Below are positions 50,895-61,320 of a stretch of DNA of 64,000 nt, piece by piece. A program made the position numbers and the translations under genes. The stretch's first letter is position 1. Each line of letters starts with the position of its first letter. The DNA is taken from assembly GCF_014203395.1 (NCBI RefSeq), contig NZ_JACHIW010000001.1, forward strand, positions 4,571,501 to 4,635,500, in the 5' to 3' direction. The stretch comes from Saccharopolyspora phatthalungensis. GTDB taxonomy: Bacteria > Actinomycetota > Actinomycetes > Mycobacteriales > Pseudonocardiaceae. The notes below the pieces were generated by a model that was given only the letters and a program-made list of their open reading frames with translations, did no database searches and had not been told where the DNA came from.

Positions 50895-51545
50895 TCATCC
50901 GGCTTCCGGCTGCTTGCTCGTGTTGAACCCGGCCACCAGTTCGCGCATTGCGGTGTCGAGCAGCTCGGTGAGATCGGAATCGGGCCGGTCGAGCCACTGC
51001 TCGTAGGCCGCTAGGGCGATGCCGAGCGTGGCGTGGGCGATGGCCTGCGGCGCTAGGGCGTCTTCGGGCTGACCGACGCGGGCGCCGACGAACTCGGCGA
51101 TCACCTGCCGCCAGGCCCGGAACCGCAGTGTGGAGTGAGCTTGCAGCACGGGCACCCGGAGGATGAGCCGCATGCGGCGCCGGTGCGCCGGGACCTGTTC
51201 CGGGGCGACCCGGTTGAACTCGACCAGGCCGTGGCGGATCGCGTCCACCAGCGGCATCTGCGGCGGCGAGGCGCGGAAATCCGCACGCATGCGGTCGAGT
51301 TCGCGATCGAAATCGCCCCACGGAATGTCGTTCTTCGACGGGAAGTAGTGGAAGAACGTCCGGCGCGCGATGCCGGCCGCGCGGGCGATGTCGGCGATGG
51401 TCGTTTGCTCGAAGCCCTGCTCGGCGAAGAGTTCGAACGCGACCTGTTCCAGTTCGGCCGCGGTGGTCACCCGCCGCCGACCGCCGGGTCGGGAATCTGC
51501 GCCAGCAGTGTTGTGCCCCAACGAATGTCTCTCCAGGTCTTCCAA
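50895..51545 (-). CDS. mftR: MftR: TetR-family regulator of the mycofactocin locus
   Basis: A 216-residue protein whose frame opens with TTG 51545. The HTH is VAFELFAEQGFEQTTIADIA then ARRTFFHYFPSKNDIPWGDF, with the WGDFD segment characteristic of mycofactocin-system regulators. It is divergent from mftA, with a 13-base inverted repeat between. MftR in mycobacteria responds to acyl-CoA; the ligand here is assumed similar. Confidence 0.85.
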   Translation of the reverse strand: MEDLERHSLGHNTAGADSRPGGRRRVTTAAELEQVAFELFAEQGFEQTTIADIARAAGIARRTFFHYFPSKNDIPWGDFDRELDRMRADFRASPPQMPLVDAIRHGLVEFNRVAPEQVPAHRRRMRLILRVPVLQAHSTLRFRAWRQVIAEFVGARVGQPEDALAPQAIAHATLGIALAAYEQWLDRPDSDLTELLDTAMRELVAGFNTSKQPEAG

Positions 51546-51547
51546 AA

Positions 51548-51560
51548 TGCACTCGGTGCA
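51548..51560. promoter_or_regulatory. Inverted repeat between mftR and mftA (candidate MftR operator)
   Basis: TGCAC-TCG-GTGCA lies 3 bases upstream of the mftR frame and 57 before mftA. Placement suits a repressor acting on both genes. Confidence 0.5.
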
Positions 51561-51616
51561 AATACGGTGTCTCCGGTGGCCGCCGTGGCGCGGCCCGCGT
51601 CGACAAGGAGCATCGC

Positions 51617-51724
51617 ATGGCTGACGAACAGCACGAAGTGGGCACCGTCGCCGCCGAACCGGCGATCGAAGACGAACTGCTGGTTGAAGAGGTCTCGATC
51701 GACGGGATGTGCGGGGTCTACTAG
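51617..51724 (+). CDS. mftA: MftA: mycofactocin precursor peptide
   Basis: A 35-residue peptide, easily overlooked. AAGGAG precedes ATG 51617. It ends in IDGMCGVY, the hallmark C-terminus: MftC acts on the final Val-Tyr, which MftE then releases to form the redox cofactor scaffold. The leader (EDELLVEEVS) is acidic, as in other MftA peptides, and should be bound by MftB. Confidence 0.95.
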   Translation: MADEQHEVGTVAAEPAIEDELLVEEVSIDGMCGVY

Positions 51725-51726
51725 CG

Positions 51727-51999
51727 GTGGCCGGCGCAGCGGAGTTCGATCCGAGTCGCGGTTACCGGCTGAATCCGCAGGTCGCGTTGCGTCCCGAGCC
51801 GTTCGGGGCGCTCGCGTACCACTTCGGCAACCGCAAGCTGTCGTTCCTGAAAGTTCCCGAACTGGTCGAGTTGGTGCGCGGCCTGGACGAGCACGCCAGC
51901 GTCGAGGACGCATTGCTGGACATACCGGCCGATCGGCGGGCGCAGTTCCGGCGCGCGTTGGCCTCGCTGGCGGCCACGGACATGATCCGTCCCCGATGA
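51727..51999 (+). CDS. mftB: MftB: mycofactocin RiPP recognition chaperone
   Basis: A 90-residue protein from GTG 51727, two bases after the mftA stop (GTG 51709, inside mftA, is an alternative). FDPSRGYRLNPQVALRPEPF, ALAYHFGNRKLSFLKVPELV and a winged-helix-like body match the PqqD-like MftB family. It binds MftA and presents it to MftC. Confidence 0.92.
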   Translation: MAGAAEFDPSRGYRLNPQVALRPEPFGALAYHFGNRKLSFLKVPELVELVRGLDEHASVEDALLDIPADRRAQFRRALASLAATDMIRPR

Positions 52000-52069
52000 C
52001 CCGAGCCCCGAAGCCCCGCGCTCCCGCGCCTCGAAACCCCGAAACCCGCGCCTCGGAACGGAGTCGAAG

Positions 52070-53260
52070 ATGACTGCTGTCGAACCGGCGCCCGTTCCCT
52101 CCCTGGTGGAGCAGTTCAAGGGCGGTCTGGACGCCCCGATCTGCTTGACCTGGGAGTGGACGTACGCCTGCAACCTGGCTTGTGAGCACTGCCTGTCGTC
52201 ATCGGGGCGGCGGGATCCGCGCGAGTTGAGCACGGCGGAGATGAAGGCCGTGATCGACGAGTTGCAGCGGATGCAGGTGTTCTACGTCAACGTCGGTGGT
52301 GGCGAGCCGACGGTGCGCCCGGACTTCTGGGAGCTGCTGGACTACGCCGTCGAACATCAGGTGGGCGTGAAGTTCTCCACCAACGGCCTGCGCATCGACC
52401 CCGAGCGGGCCCGGCAACTGGCCGCCACCGACTACGTGGATGTGCAGATCTCCCTGGACGGCGCGACGCGCGAGGTCAACGACGCCGTGCGCGGGCCCGG
52501 GTCGTTCGACATGGCGATGCGGGCGCTGGAAAACCTTTCCGCGGCGGGCATGCGCGACTTCAAGATCTCGGTGGTCATGACCCGGCACAACGTCTCCCAG
52601 CTGGATGACTTCCAGGCGATCGCGAACCGGTTCGGCGCGCAGTTGCGGATCACCCGGTTGCGGCCGTCGGGGCGCGGTGCGGACGTGTGGGACGAGCTGC
52701 ATCCGACGGACGCGCAGCAGCACGAGATCTACGCGTGGCTGGTGGAAAACGGCGATCAAGTGCTCACCGGCGACTCGTTCTTCCATTTGAACGCGTTGGG
52801 GTCCACGCCGCTGCCGGGGTTGAACCTGTGCGGCGCGGGCCGGGTGGTGTGCCTGATCGACCCGGTGGGCGACGTTTACGCGTGCCCGTTCGCGATCCAC
52901 GACGCGTTCAAGGCCGGAAACGTCCGCGAAACCGGCGGTTTCGCCCGGGTGTGGCGCGAGTCGGAGCTGTTCGGCGAGCTGCGGCGGCCGCAGTCCGGTG
53001 GCGCGTGCCGGTCGTGTTCGGCGTTCGATGCGTGCCAGGGCGGGTGCATGGCGGCGAAGTTCTTCACCGGTCTGCCGCTGGAGGGCCCGGACCCGGAGTG
53101 TGTGAAGGGGCATGGGCAGGCCGCTTTGTCCGTTGTGGACAGATCTGGGCTGCCGACGGCCTCGCAGGACCATTCCCGGTCGTCGCGGCGGGTCGGGCTG
53201 GGCATGCCCGCGGTTCCGGCCAAGCCGTGCGACTCCAGCCCGCTGGTGAGCCAGTCGTGA
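52070..53260 (+). CDS. mftC: MftC: radical SAM/SPASM maturase
   Basis: A 396-residue protein. The radical-SAM motif CNLACEHC lies at residues 32-39, after WEWTYA. SPASM cysteines follow ([34 protein letters not shown]). It decarboxylates the terminal Tyr of MftA and forms a C-C bond with the neighbouring Val. The stop overlaps the next gene (GTGA). A tail of about 40 residues after the last SPASM Cys is longer and less conserved than the core. Confidence 0.95.
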   Translation: MTAVEPAPVPSLVEQFKGGLDAPICLTWEWTYACNLACEHCLSSSGRRDPRELSTAEMKAVIDELQRMQVFYVNVGGGEPTVRPDFWELLDYAVEHQVGVKFSTNGLRIDPERARQLAATDYVDVQISLDGATREVNDAVRGPGSFDMAMRALENLSAAGMRDFKISVVMTRHNVSQLDDFQAIANRFGAQLRITRLRPSGRGADVWDELHPTDAQQHEIYAWLVENGDQVLTGDSFFHLNALGSTPLPGLNLCGAGRVVCLIDPVGDVYACPFAIHDAFKAGNVRETGGFARVWRESELFGELRRPQSGGACRSCSAFDACQGGCMAAKFFTGLPLEGPDPECVKGHGQAALSVVDRSGLPTASQDHSRSSRRVGLGMPAVPAKPCDSSPLVSQS

Positions 53261-55194
53261 GGCTGACCGACGGCGTCCGGCTGGGCGCGGTGGCGGCGCC
53301 GTCGCGGGTGCTGTTCGGGCCGCACGAGACGAACCTGGGCCGGGGACGTGGCATCTCCGAGCGGCATGTGGCCTACTACGCGGCGCGGGCGGCCGGGGGC
53401 GCCGGAGTGATCGTCACCGAGACGGCCAGCGTGCACGCCTCGGACTGGCCCTACGAACGCGCTCCGCTCGCCGCCGAATGCCGCATCGGTTGGCAGGCCG
53501 TTGCGCAGGCATGCCGGCCGCATGGTGCGGTGGTGCTCGCCGGGCTCGGACACGCTGGTTCGCAGGGATCCTCGGCGTTCTCGCAGAGCGCATTGTGGGC
53601 GCCGTCGCGGGTGCCGGACGTGGCCACCCGCGAAATGCCGATGGAGCTGGAGCAGGGTGAGATCGACGAGCTCGTAGCGGGCTTCGCCGCCGCCGCGGAA
53701 TCGGCCGTGCGGGCCGGGATGCACGGTGTCGAGATCGAAGCGGGGCAGTACTCCCTGCTGCGACAGTTCCTGTCCGGACTCACCAACCAGCGCGGCGACT
53801 CCTACGGCGAGGACAAGACGCGGTTGCTTCGCGAGGTGCTGGCCGCGGTTCGCCGGGCGGTCGGCGACCGCGTGGTGGGGCTGCGGCTGTCATGCGACGA
53901 ACTTGCTCCCTGGGCGGGCATCACCCCGGAGCAGGCCGCCGGCATCGTCGAGGCCGTGCTGGACGGGATCGATTACCTCGTCGTGGTGCGCGGATCCGCG
54001 ATGGCGACCTCGGCGACCCAACCGGACCTGCACACCGAACCCGGCTTCAACATCGAGCTCTGCCGCCAGATCCGCGAGGTCGTGCGCGAGAAGTCCGGTG
54101 AGCGGCGGGCACTGGTGGTGCTGCAGGGCAGCGTCGTGGAGCCGCAGCAAGCGCAGCAGGCACTGGACGACGGAGTCGCGGACGTGGTGGAGATGACCCG
54201 TGCGCAGATCGCCGAGCCCCGGCTGGTCGAGTTGGTGCGTGCCGGGCATGCGGGTCGGGTCCGGCCGTGCGTGCTGTGCAACCAGAAGTGCCGAGTCCGG
54301 GACAACCGCAACCCCATCGTCTCGTGCATCGCCGAACCGTTCAGCGGGCACGAGAGCGACGCCCCGGGACGAGAGTGCACAACCACGCGCATCACCCGGC
54401 GGGAGGTGCTGGTCGTCGGCGGCGGGCCCGCCGGGCTGGAGGCGGCGCGGGTGCTGGCCGAGGGCGGGCATGAGGTGGAGATCGTCGAGAAGAATGACCG
54501 GCTCGGCGGTGCGGCGCTCTGGGCCGCGCAAGTCGGCGGGCGTGGCCGGCTGCGCCGGATCACCGACTGGCTGGAATCGGAGGTGCGCCGGCTCGGCGTG
54601 CGCGTCACCGTCGGCACCGAGGCCACCGAAGCCGACCTGCTCGCCTCCGGGCGGGAAGTGCTGGTGGCGACCGGATCGGTCCCGGGCCCGCGCCCATACG
54701 ACGTGCGCGGCGGCGTCGTCATCGACGTCGCGGACCTGCTCGACCGGCATGCCGTGCCGGACGGGCCGGTGGTGGTATTCGATCCGGTCGGGGACGCTGT
54801 CGGCGTCGGCGTCGCCGAACTGCTGGCCGGGCAGGGCAAGGAGACCGCGATCGTTACCCAGGACCAGGTGGTGGGCACACAGCTGGCGCTGACCGGCGAC
54901 CTGGCGGAGGCCAACGGCCGGTTGCAGCGTGCCGGGGTGCGGCTGGAGAAGCGCTCGCTGTTGCGGGAGCTCCATCCCGACCACGTGCTCCTGGAGGACA
55001 CCTTCACCGCGCAGCGCCGCACCCTGCCCTGCGCCGCTTTGATCCATTGCGGACATCGACTGCCCAACTCGGATCTGGCCGAGTGGCGCCGGATCGGTGA
55101 CTGTGTGGCGCCCCGGACGATCCACGAGGCGATCCTCGAAGGACGCCGCGCGGCGCACGAGATCACCGAACTGGTCGGAGGTGGTGCGCGATGA
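53257..55194 (+). CDS. Mycofactocin-associated FadH/OYE-family oxidoreductase, first copy
   Basis: A 645-residue protein from GTG 53257. An OYE-type FMN barrel (residues 1-330) is followed by 4Fe-4S ligands [20 protein letters not shown] (C-x2-C-x3-C-x11-C) and an FAD/NAD(P) domain ([20 protein letters not shown]). This is the layout of 2,4-dienoyl-CoA reductase. The barrel's usual HGAHGYLxxQFLSP segment reads [16 protein letters not shown], so the active site differs. Embedded in the mycofactocin operon, it may reduce or oxidise a substrate with mycofactocin or ETF as partner. Confidence 0.88.
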   Translation: MRLTDGVRLGAVAAPSRVLFGPHETNLGRGRGISERHVAYYAARAAGGAGVIVTETASVHASDWPYERAPLAAECRIGWQAVAQACRPHGAVVLAGLGHAGSQGSSAFSQSALWAPSRVPDVATREMPMELEQGEIDELVAGFAAAAESAVRAGMHGVEIEAGQYSLLRQFLSGLTNQRGDSYGEDKTRLLREVLAAVRRAVGDRVVGLRLSCDELAPWAGITPEQAAGIVEAVLDGIDYLVVVRGSAMATSATQPDLHTEPGFNIELCRQIREVVREKSGERRALVVLQGSVVEPQQAQQALDDGVADVVEMTRAQIAEPRLVELVRAGHAGRVRPCVLCNQKCRVRDNRNPIVSCIAEPFSGHESDAPGRECTTTRITRREVLVVGGGPAGLEAARVLAEGGHEVEIVEKNDRLGGAALWAAQVGGRGRLRRITDWLESEVRRLGVRVTVGTEATEADLLASGREVLVATGSVPGPRPYDVRGGVVIDVADLLDRHAVPDGPVVVFDPVGDAVGVGVAELLAGQGKETAIVTQDQVVGTQLALTGDLAEANGRLQRAGVRLEKRSLLRELHPDHVLLEDTFTAQRRTLPCAALIHCGHRLPNSDLAEWRRIGDCVAPRTIHEAILEGRRAAHEITELVGGGAR

Positions 55195-57134
55195 CCCGCC
55201 ACCTGTTCTCCCCGCTGCGCATCGGCCCGGTCACGGTGCGCAACCGCATCGTGTTTTCGGCACACCTGACCAACTACGCCCAGGACGGGCTGCCCAGCGA
55301 GCAGCACGCCGCCTACTACGCGGCGCGGGCCGCCGGTGGCGCGGGCCTGGTGATCACCGAGGAGCACTCGACGCACCCGACGGATTGGCCGTACGAGAAG
55401 CTGGTCCACGGATTTCACCGGTCGGTCGTGCCCGGCTACCGCCGGATCACCGAAGCCGTCCACGCCCACGCCGTCCCGATCTTCGCCCAGCTCAACCACA
55501 ACGGCGGGCAGGCGTCGTCGATGTACTCGCGGCTTCCGGTGTGGGCGCCCTCGGCCGTGCCGGACCCGATGTTCCGGGAAGTGCCGAAGGCGATCGACGT
55601 CCACGAGATCGCCGAGGTAGTGGCCGGATACGCCACCGTCGCCGGGCACTGCGCCGAGGGCGGGTTCGACGGCGTGGAGCTCCAGTGCTCGCACTCCTCG
55701 ATCGTGCGGGGATTTCTGTCCCCGGCGACGAACATGCGAACCGACGCCTACGGCGGCTCGCTGGCCAACCGCGCCCGGATATTGCTGGAGATCATCAACG
55801 CGGTGCGCGAGGCGCTGGGCCCGGACCGCGCGCTGGGCGTGCGTCTGTGCGGTGACGAGCTGATCGAAGGCGGCACCACCATCGACGAGGCCGTCGAGGT
55901 CGCGCGGATGGTGGAAGCCACCGGCAAGGTCGACTACATCAACACCTCGATCGGCGTGGCGACCTCGACCCTGTACATGATCGAGGCGTCGATGGCGATT
56001 CCGCCGGGCTATGCCCTGTTCATCTCCAACGCGATCCGCCGGGCCGTGCGATTGCCGGTGGTGGGGGTCGGGCGGATCAAGGACCCGTTGCAGGCCGAAC
56101 GCGCGCTGGAGGAAGGCCACTGCGACCTGGTCGGCGTCGTGCGCGGACAGATCGCCGACCCCGACTTCGTGGCCAAGGCCCGGTCCGGGCACGGCAGCGA
56201 CATCCGAACCTGCTTGTCGTGCAACCAGGAATGCGTCGGCCGGATGGGCCTCAACCGCTGGCTGGGCTGCATCGAAAACCCCCGCACCGGCCGGGAATCC
56301 GTGCCGCTGCCGATACCTCGGGCCCGCAAGAGGGTGCTCGTCGTCGGGGGCGGACCGGCGGGACTCCAGGCGGCGTCGACGGCGGCGGAGCGCGGCCACC
56401 ACGTGACCCTCTTCGAACGGGAGCAGGCGACCGGCGGTCAAGTCGCGGTCGCCGCAACGATTCCCAGCCGGGCGGAATTCCTTGACGTGGTGCGAAACCT
56501 GCGCGCGGAATGCGAACGCTACGGAGTGGACATCAAAACGGGCGTGGCGGCGACAGCCGAGCTGCTGCGCGATGAGCACCCAGACGCGGTCGTGCTCGCG
56601 ACCGGCGCCCGGCCGCAGCCGGTGCCCTGGGCCGGGGGCCTCGACCGGGTCGTCGACGTCCGCGATGTGCTGGAAGGCCGCACAACCCCGTCCGGCGACG
56701 TGCTGATCGTCGACGATCTCGGATTCCACCAGGCGTCCTCGGTCGCCGAGCTGCTCGCCGACCGCGGCTGCCGGGTGCGGATCTCCACCGCGGGCATGGT
56801 GGTCTGCCAGGACCTCGGCGTGACATTGGACATGGAGACCTTCAACGTCCGGGCCCACGCGAAGGGAATCGAGCAGCACACCGACGAAGTCGTGATGTCG
56901 GCGTCGGCCGGGCAGAACGGCGTCGCGCTGCAAATCCTCAAGCACACCACCGGGGAGATGACCGAAGCCCGGTTCGACTGGGTGGTGTGCGCGGCGCACC
57001 AGGCACCGGAGGATGCGCTGTGGCATGAGCTGAAGGGAGCCGCGTTCCCGGTGTATCGCGTCGGCGACTGCATCGCGCCGCGGCGTGCCCATGCCGCGGT
57101 CGTCGAAGGACATCGAGTGGCGGTGGGTCTGTGA
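55191..57134 (+). CDS. Mycofactocin-associated FadH/OYE-family oxidoreductase, second copy
   Basis: A 647-residue paralogue of the preceding gene, overlapping it by [24 protein letters not shown] and [13 protein letters not shown] keep the canonical OYE pattern better than the first copy. Iron-sulfur ligands [20 protein letters not shown] and FAD motif [20 protein letters not shown] are intact. The two copies may form a heteromer or act on different substrates. Their product feeds electrons into or from the ETF genes downstream. Confidence 0.88.
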   Translation: MTRHLFSPLRIGPVTVRNRIVFSAHLTNYAQDGLPSEQHAAYYAARAAGGAGLVITEEHSTHPTDWPYEKLVHGFHRSVVPGYRRITEAVHAHAVPIFAQLNHNGGQASSMYSRLPVWAPSAVPDPMFREVPKAIDVHEIAEVVAGYATVAGHCAEGGFDGVELQCSHSSIVRGFLSPATNMRTDAYGGSLANRARILLEIINAVREALGPDRALGVRLCGDELIEGGTTIDEAVEVARMVEATGKVDYINTSIGVATSTLYMIEASMAIPPGYALFISNAIRRAVRLPVVGVGRIKDPLQAERALEEGHCDLVGVVRGQIADPDFVAKARSGHGSDIRTCLSCNQECVGRMGLNRWLGCIENPRTGRESVPLPIPRARKRVLVVGGGPAGLQAASTAAERGHHVTLFEREQATGGQVAVAATIPSRAEFLDVVRNLRAECERYGVDIKTGVAATAELLRDEHPDAVVLATGARPQPVPWAGGLDRVVDVRDVLEGRTTPSGDVLIVDDLGFHQASSVAELLADRGCRVRISTAGMVVCQDLGVTLDMETFNVRAHAKGIEQHTDEVVMSASAGQNGVALQILKHTTGEMTEARFDWVVCAAHQAPEDALWHELKGAAFPVYRVGDCIAPRRAHAAVVEGHRVAVGL

Positions 57135-58078
57135 ACGGACTACCCGAGATGCTCGCCGTCGTCATCGTCCGCGACGGCGCGCTGCCCGGCGGCGCCGACG
57201 AAGTGGCGGCCGAATGCGGCGGCGCGGTCCTCGTCGTCGGGACCGGCACGCCGGAAGCGGCTCGTGCTTTCACTGCCGCGCAACGCATTTGGACGGCCGA
57301 AGTGCCGGTGATCGCGCCCGCAGCGCTGGCCGCCGCCCTGACTCCGCTGCTCAACGCGGTCGACGTCGTCGTGCTACCGGCATCACCCGACGGGCGTGAC
57401 ATCGCTGCCCGCTTGGCCTTCCAAAGCGAACGGCCGCTGTTCGCCGGTGCCCTCCGGTGCACGGCGCAAGACGCCGATCTGTCCAGATTGGACGATTCAC
57501 TGGAAGTCCACGTCGAGTTCGACGAGCCCGTCGTGGTGACCCTCATCCCGGGGGTACGCGGAACCCCGCACCCGGTGCCGTCGCCGTTCGAGCCAGTCGA
57601 ACCGGTCGAGCTGACCGTCACCCTGCCGGACGTGCTCGACGCCGAGGTCGTCAAGGTCCTGGAACCGGAACCCGAAACGGTCGAGCTGACCGAGGCGAAG
57701 CGGATCCTCGGCGGCGGAGCCGGGCTGGTGCGACCGGGGGAGGACGGCTCGGCGGTGATGCGGACCCTGACGGAAGTGGCCGCCGCCCTGGGCGCCTCCG
57801 CAGGCGCGACACGCGTGATCACCGACGCCGGCTGGGCGGGCCACGACCGCCAGATCGGCACCACCGGGGTCGTCGTCGACCCCGATCTCTACGTGGCCTT
57901 CGGCATCTCCGGAGCGACGCAGCACACCGGCGGCCTGGGACGCCCGGCGCACGTGGTGAGCGTGAACACCGACCCGTCCTGCCCGATGACCGCGATGGCC
58001 GACCTGGGCATCGTCGCCGACGCGCGCGAGGTCCTGCACGAACTGGCGCGCCGACTGAACGGAGCCGCCGATGCCTGA
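57131..58078 (+). CDS. etfA: Electron transfer flavoprotein alpha subunit (mycofactocin-associated)
   Basis: A 315-residue protein from GTG 57131, overlapping the previous stop. The C-terminal FAD-binding domain is clear: GGGAGLVRPGEDGSAVMRTL, ITDAGWAGHDRQIGTTGVVV and AFGISGATQHTGGL. It pairs with the beta subunit at 59681. Splitting the two subunits around FixC and FixX is unlike ordinary etfBA order. Confidence 0.88.
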   Translation: MNGLPEMLAVVIVRDGALPGGADEVAAECGGAVLVVGTGTPEAARAFTAAQRIWTAEVPVIAPAALAAALTPLLNAVDVVVLPASPDGRDIAARLAFQSERPLFAGALRCTAQDADLSRLDDSLEVHVEFDEPVVVTLIPGVRGTPHPVPSPFEPVEPVELTVTLPDVLDAEVVKVLEPEPETVELTEAKRILGGGAGLVRPGEDGSAVMRTLTEVAAALGASAGATRVITDAGWAGHDRQIGTTGVVVDPDLYVAFGISGATQHTGGLGRPAHVVSVNTDPSCPMTAMADLGIVADAREVLHELARRLNGAADA

Positions 58079-59375
58079 GAAGTCCAGTGTGGACGCCGTG
58101 GTGGTCGGCGCGGGCCCGGCCGGGGCATCCGCCGCGTTGGAGCTGGCCCGGGCGGGCCGCAGCGTGATTTTGCTGGAGCGCGGACCGTTCCCCGGCGCCA
58201 AGAACGTCTACGGCGGCGTCGTCTACGGCCGGGTGCTCGACGAAGTCCTACCCGGCTGGTGGGAAGACGCGCCGGTGCAACGGTGGGTCACCCGCCGCAG
58301 CACCATGATGATGACCCCCACCCAGGCCCTCACGATCGACTTCCGCACCGAGGACTGGGGGAACGCACCGTACAACGGGATGACCACCTACCGCGCGGAC
58401 TTCGATGCTTGGCTGGCGGGCAAAGCCGTGGACGCCGGCGCGCAGCTGGTGACCTCCACGGTCGCCACCGAGCTGCTGCGCGACGCCGCCGGCCGCGTCG
58501 TCGGCGTCCGAACCGACCGGCCCGACGGCGACATCCGAGCGGAGCTGGTCATCGCCTGCGACGGAGTGAACTCGTTCCTCGCCAAGCAGGCCGGCCTGCT
58601 CCCGCAGACCGACGCCGAGCAGCACACCCTCGGCGTGAAGGAAACCCTCGCGCTGCCGCGCAAGACGATCGAGGAACGCTTCGGGCTCAGCGGCGACGAC
58701 GGCGCGGACTTCGAAATCCTCGGCTGCACCGGAGACATCTCCGGCGGCGGCTTCCTTTACACCAACCGCGACACCGTCAGCGTCGGTGTGGTGCTCTCGC
58801 TGACCGGCCTCGCGAAGTCCGGACGACGGCCCGAAGAAGTGCTCGCCGACCTCAAAGCCCACCCCGCGATCGCTCCCTACCTGCGGGGCGCGGAGCTCAA
58901 GGAGTACTCCGCGCACCTGATCCCGGAAGGCGGCTACCGGAGCATGCCGCCGCTCACCACGGACGGCCTGCTGGTCGCCGGGGATGCGGCCGCGATGTGC
59001 CTGGCCGCCGGAATCTGGCTGGAAGGAGTCAACTTCGCCATCGGCTCCGGCCTGGCGGCGGGCCGGACCGCCGCCGAGGCCATCGCCACGGGCGAGACCT
59101 CCCGGCTCACCGGTTACCGCAAGCGGCTGGAGGACAACTTCGTGCTGACCGACCACAAGAACCTGCAGGGCGCTGCGCACCTGGTCCTGTCCGAGCGGGT
59201 CCAGCAGCAGTACCCCCGACTGCTCTGCGACTTCGCCCAGGAGGTCTTCACGGTCCGCAACCCGGAACCAAAACCCGGACTCGGCAAGCTGTTTCGCCGA
59301 ACCGCCGCCCGGCACGGCGTCCGGCTGCGGCAACTCGCCGCGGACGCCTGGGCAGGCTTCCGGATCTTCGGCTGA
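58071..59375 (+). CDS. fixC: FixC-like ETF:quinone oxidoreductase flavoprotein
   Basis: A 434-residue FAD protein overlapping etfA by eight bases. VVVGAGPAGASAALELARAG is the FAD motif; GPFPGAKNVYGGVVYGR and LLVAGDAAAMCLAAGIWLEG (quinone/FAD region) are typical of FixC/ETF-QO. It takes electrons from ETF and, with FixX, delivers them to quinone or to a bifurcating partner. Confidence 0.9.
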   Translation: MPEKSSVDAVVVGAGPAGASAALELARAGRSVILLERGPFPGAKNVYGGVVYGRVLDEVLPGWWEDAPVQRWVTRRSTMMMTPTQALTIDFRTEDWGNAPYNGMTTYRADFDAWLAGKAVDAGAQLVTSTVATELLRDAAGRVVGVRTDRPDGDIRAELVIACDGVNSFLAKQAGLLPQTDAEQHTLGVKETLALPRKTIEERFGLSGDDGADFEILGCTGDISGGGFLYTNRDTVSVGVVLSLTGLAKSGRRPEEVLADLKAHPAIAPYLRGAELKEYSAHLIPEGGYRSMPPLTTDGLLVAGDAAAMCLAAGIWLEGVNFAIGSGLAAGRTAAEAIATGETSRLTGYRKRLEDNFVLTDHKNLQGAAHLVLSERVQQQYPRLLCDFAQEVFTVRNPEPKPGLGKLFRRTAARHGVRLRQLAADAWAGFRIFG

Positions 59376-59385
59376 GGAGCTGAAC

Positions 59386-59679
59386 ATGCGCCAGTACCCA
59401 GACATGTCGTTCGAGGACCGGATGGACACCGTCGACTTCGAGGTCGGGCAGCGCCCGCACATCACCGTGGACTCCGACATCTGCCGGTCCTGCACCACCA
59501 AGGAATGCGTCCACGCCTGCCCGGCGAAGCTGTTCGTGCCCACCGGCGACGGCGGAATCCTGTTCAACTACGAGCAGTGCTTCGAATGCGGCACCTGCTA
59601 CCAGATCTGCAACAAGGCCGGCGCCATCACCTGGACCTACCCTGACGGCGGGCACGGCGTCGTGTTCCGGAAGGGCTGA
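59386..59679 (+). CDS. fixX: FixX-like ferredoxin
   Basis: A 97-residue ferredoxin. ICRSCTTKECVHACPAKLF and CFECGTCYQICNKAGAITW hold the iron-sulfur cysteines. It matches the C-terminal ferredoxin domain of eukaryotic ETF-QO. Ten bases separate it from fixC. Confidence 0.9.
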   Translation: MRQYPDMSFEDRMDTVDFEVGQRPHITVDSDICRSCTTKECVHACPAKLFVPTGDGGILFNYEQCFECGTCYQICNKAGAITWTYPDGGHGVVFRKG

Positions 59680-59680
59680 C

Positions 59681-60541
59681 ATGGGACCACAGATGGTCGT
59701 GGCGTTGAGCTGGTCCTGGCGGCGGGTCCGGGTGGATCCGCTCACCGGGAGCCTCCATGCCGAAGACCGGGATCGCGGCGGCAACGCCGCCGAACTCGCC
59801 GCGCTGGAACACGCCCTGCGGCTCGCCGACGAGCTCGACGGCCGTGTGCTGGCGGTGACCGTGGGGCCAGTGGCGGCCGAGGAGATCTTGCGAACAGCCC
59901 TGGCAGCCGGCGCGCACGAGGCCGTCCGAATCGACCGGGACGACCAGCTGGAGCCCGGCTCACTGGCACACAACGGCGCCGATACGGCGAAAGCGATCGC
60001 GTCGGCGTTGCACGGCCGCGCGCCCGATCTCGTGTTGTGCGGAGACAGATCGGCCGACGGCGGAACCGGAACGACACCGGCCTTCCTCGCGGCAAGACTC
60101 GGTGCCGCACAGGCCCTCGGCGTCGTGAAACTCGAATCCAACGGCCAGTCGCTGCTCGCACACCGCCGACTAGACGGCGGCAGCCGGGAGGTATTGCGGT
60201 TGCCCAGGCCAGCCGTCGTGTCGCTGGAAGCCGCCGGTGTTCGCCTCCGCCGAGCGAGCCTGCCAGCCGTGCTGGCGGCGCAGAAGGCAACGATCCCCGC
60301 CATCCCCGCCGAGCCGCACCGACACCGGCCGACGCTCCCCGCCCGCCCCCTTCGCCCGCGCCCCCGGGAACTGCCCGCCCCAGCCGGTGCCACCGCGCAT
60401 GATCGTGTGCTCGAACTGACCGGCGCATTGCAGGACCGCACGCCACCGACCGTCCTCGGACCGCTACCCGCGGCAGAAGCGGTCGACGAACTGCTGGGCT
60501 ACCTGCACCGCCACGGCTACATCAGCGGAGAGACGCCATGA
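59681..60541 (+). CDS. etfB: Electron transfer flavoprotein beta subunit (mycofactocin-associated)
   Basis: A 286-residue protein. The AMP/FAD site GDRSADGGTGTTPAFLAARL is present, and an ALEHALRLADELDG segment replaces the usual beta-subunit start. It lies one base after fixX and overlaps the SDR gene by ATGA. Together with etfA it should form the ETF dimer. Confidence 0.87.
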   Translation: MGPQMVVALSWSWRRVRVDPLTGSLHAEDRDRGGNAAELAALEHALRLADELDGRVLAVTVGPVAAEEILRTALAAGAHEAVRIDRDDQLEPGSLAHNGADTAKAIASALHGRAPDLVLCGDRSADGGTGTTPAFLAARLGAAQALGVVKLESNGQSLLAHRRLDGGSREVLRLPRPAVVSLEAAGVRLRRASLPAVLAAQKATIPAIPAEPHRHRPTLPARPLRPRPRELPAPAGATAHDRVLELTGALQDRTPPTVLGPLPAAEAVDELLGYLHRHGYISGETP

Positions 60542-61320
60542 ACAGGGTCGCGGTCGTGACGGGCGCGGCGCGCGGAATCGGCGCAGCGGTCGTAGATCGG
60601 CTCGCCGCCGACGACTGGCGCGTGGTCGCGGTCGACATCTGCGCCGACATTCCAGGCGCCACATACCCGCTGGGAACCCGGGACCAACTGCGTGCCCTCG
60701 CGGAGAAATGGCCCGATTCGGTCCGCGACGTGGTCGCCGACGTCCGCGACGAGACGGCAGTCCGGCAAGCCGTCGCGGTGGCGGAGGCCGAGTTCGGCGG
60801 CCTCGACGCGGCGGTCGCGGCGGCGGCGATCATGGCCGGCGGACAACCGCTCTGGGAAACCTCCGACGACCAGTGGAACGCCCTATTCGACGTCGGCGTC
60901 CGAGGCGTGGCGAACCTGGCGCGCGCCGCGATCCCCCTGCTGCTGCAACGACCGCAACCTCGCACAGGCAGATTCGTCGCCCTGGCCTCGTCGGCGGCCC
61001 ACCGCGGCCTCTACCACCTCGCCGGGTACAACGCGGCCAAACACGCCGTGGTCGGCTTGATCCGCGGCCTAGCCACCGACCTTCGCGGCACCGGAATCAA
61101 CGCCACCGCGGTGTCGCCGGGATCGACCCGCACGGACATGCTCACCGCCACCGCGGCCTACTACGACCTGCCGGCCGCCGAGGAGTTCAGCCGCCACCAA
61201 CTGGTCGAACGCCTGCTGGAACCGGACGAGGTGGCGGCCGCGGTGTGCTGGCTGTGCAGCGAACAGTCCTCGGCCATCACCGGAACCGTCGTACACGCCG
61301 ACGGAGGATTCACGGCATGA
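60538..61320 (+). CDS. Mycofactocin-coupled SDR oxidoreductase
   Basis: A 260-residue SDR. TGAARGIG is the NAD motif and YNAAK the catalytic pair. Between beta-2 and alpha-3 it has the extra segment ATYPLGTRDQLRALAEKW, the hallmark of SDRs that hold NAD(H) tightly and need mycofactocin as external electron acceptor. It probably oxidises an alcohol. Both ends overlap neighbours by ATGA. Confidence 0.88.
   Translation: MNRVAVVTGAARGIGAAVVDRLAADDWRVVAVDICADIPGATYPLGTRDQLRALAEKWPDSVRDVVADVRDETAVRQAVAVAEAEFGGLDAAVAAAAIMAGGQPLWETSDDQWNALFDVGVRGVANLARAAIPLLLQRPQPRTGRFVALASSAAHRGLYHLAGYNAAKHAVVGLIRGLATDLRGTGINATAVSPGSTRTDMLTATAAYYDLPAAEEFSRHQLVERLLEPDEVAAAVCWLCSEQSSAITGTVVHADGGFTA

Noticed and set aside
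53973..57113. 1046-codon minus-strand frame opposite the OYE genes
   Set aside because: An antisense shadow common in GC-rich coding DNA; the plus-strand frames contain complete cofactor motifs and couple to neighbours.
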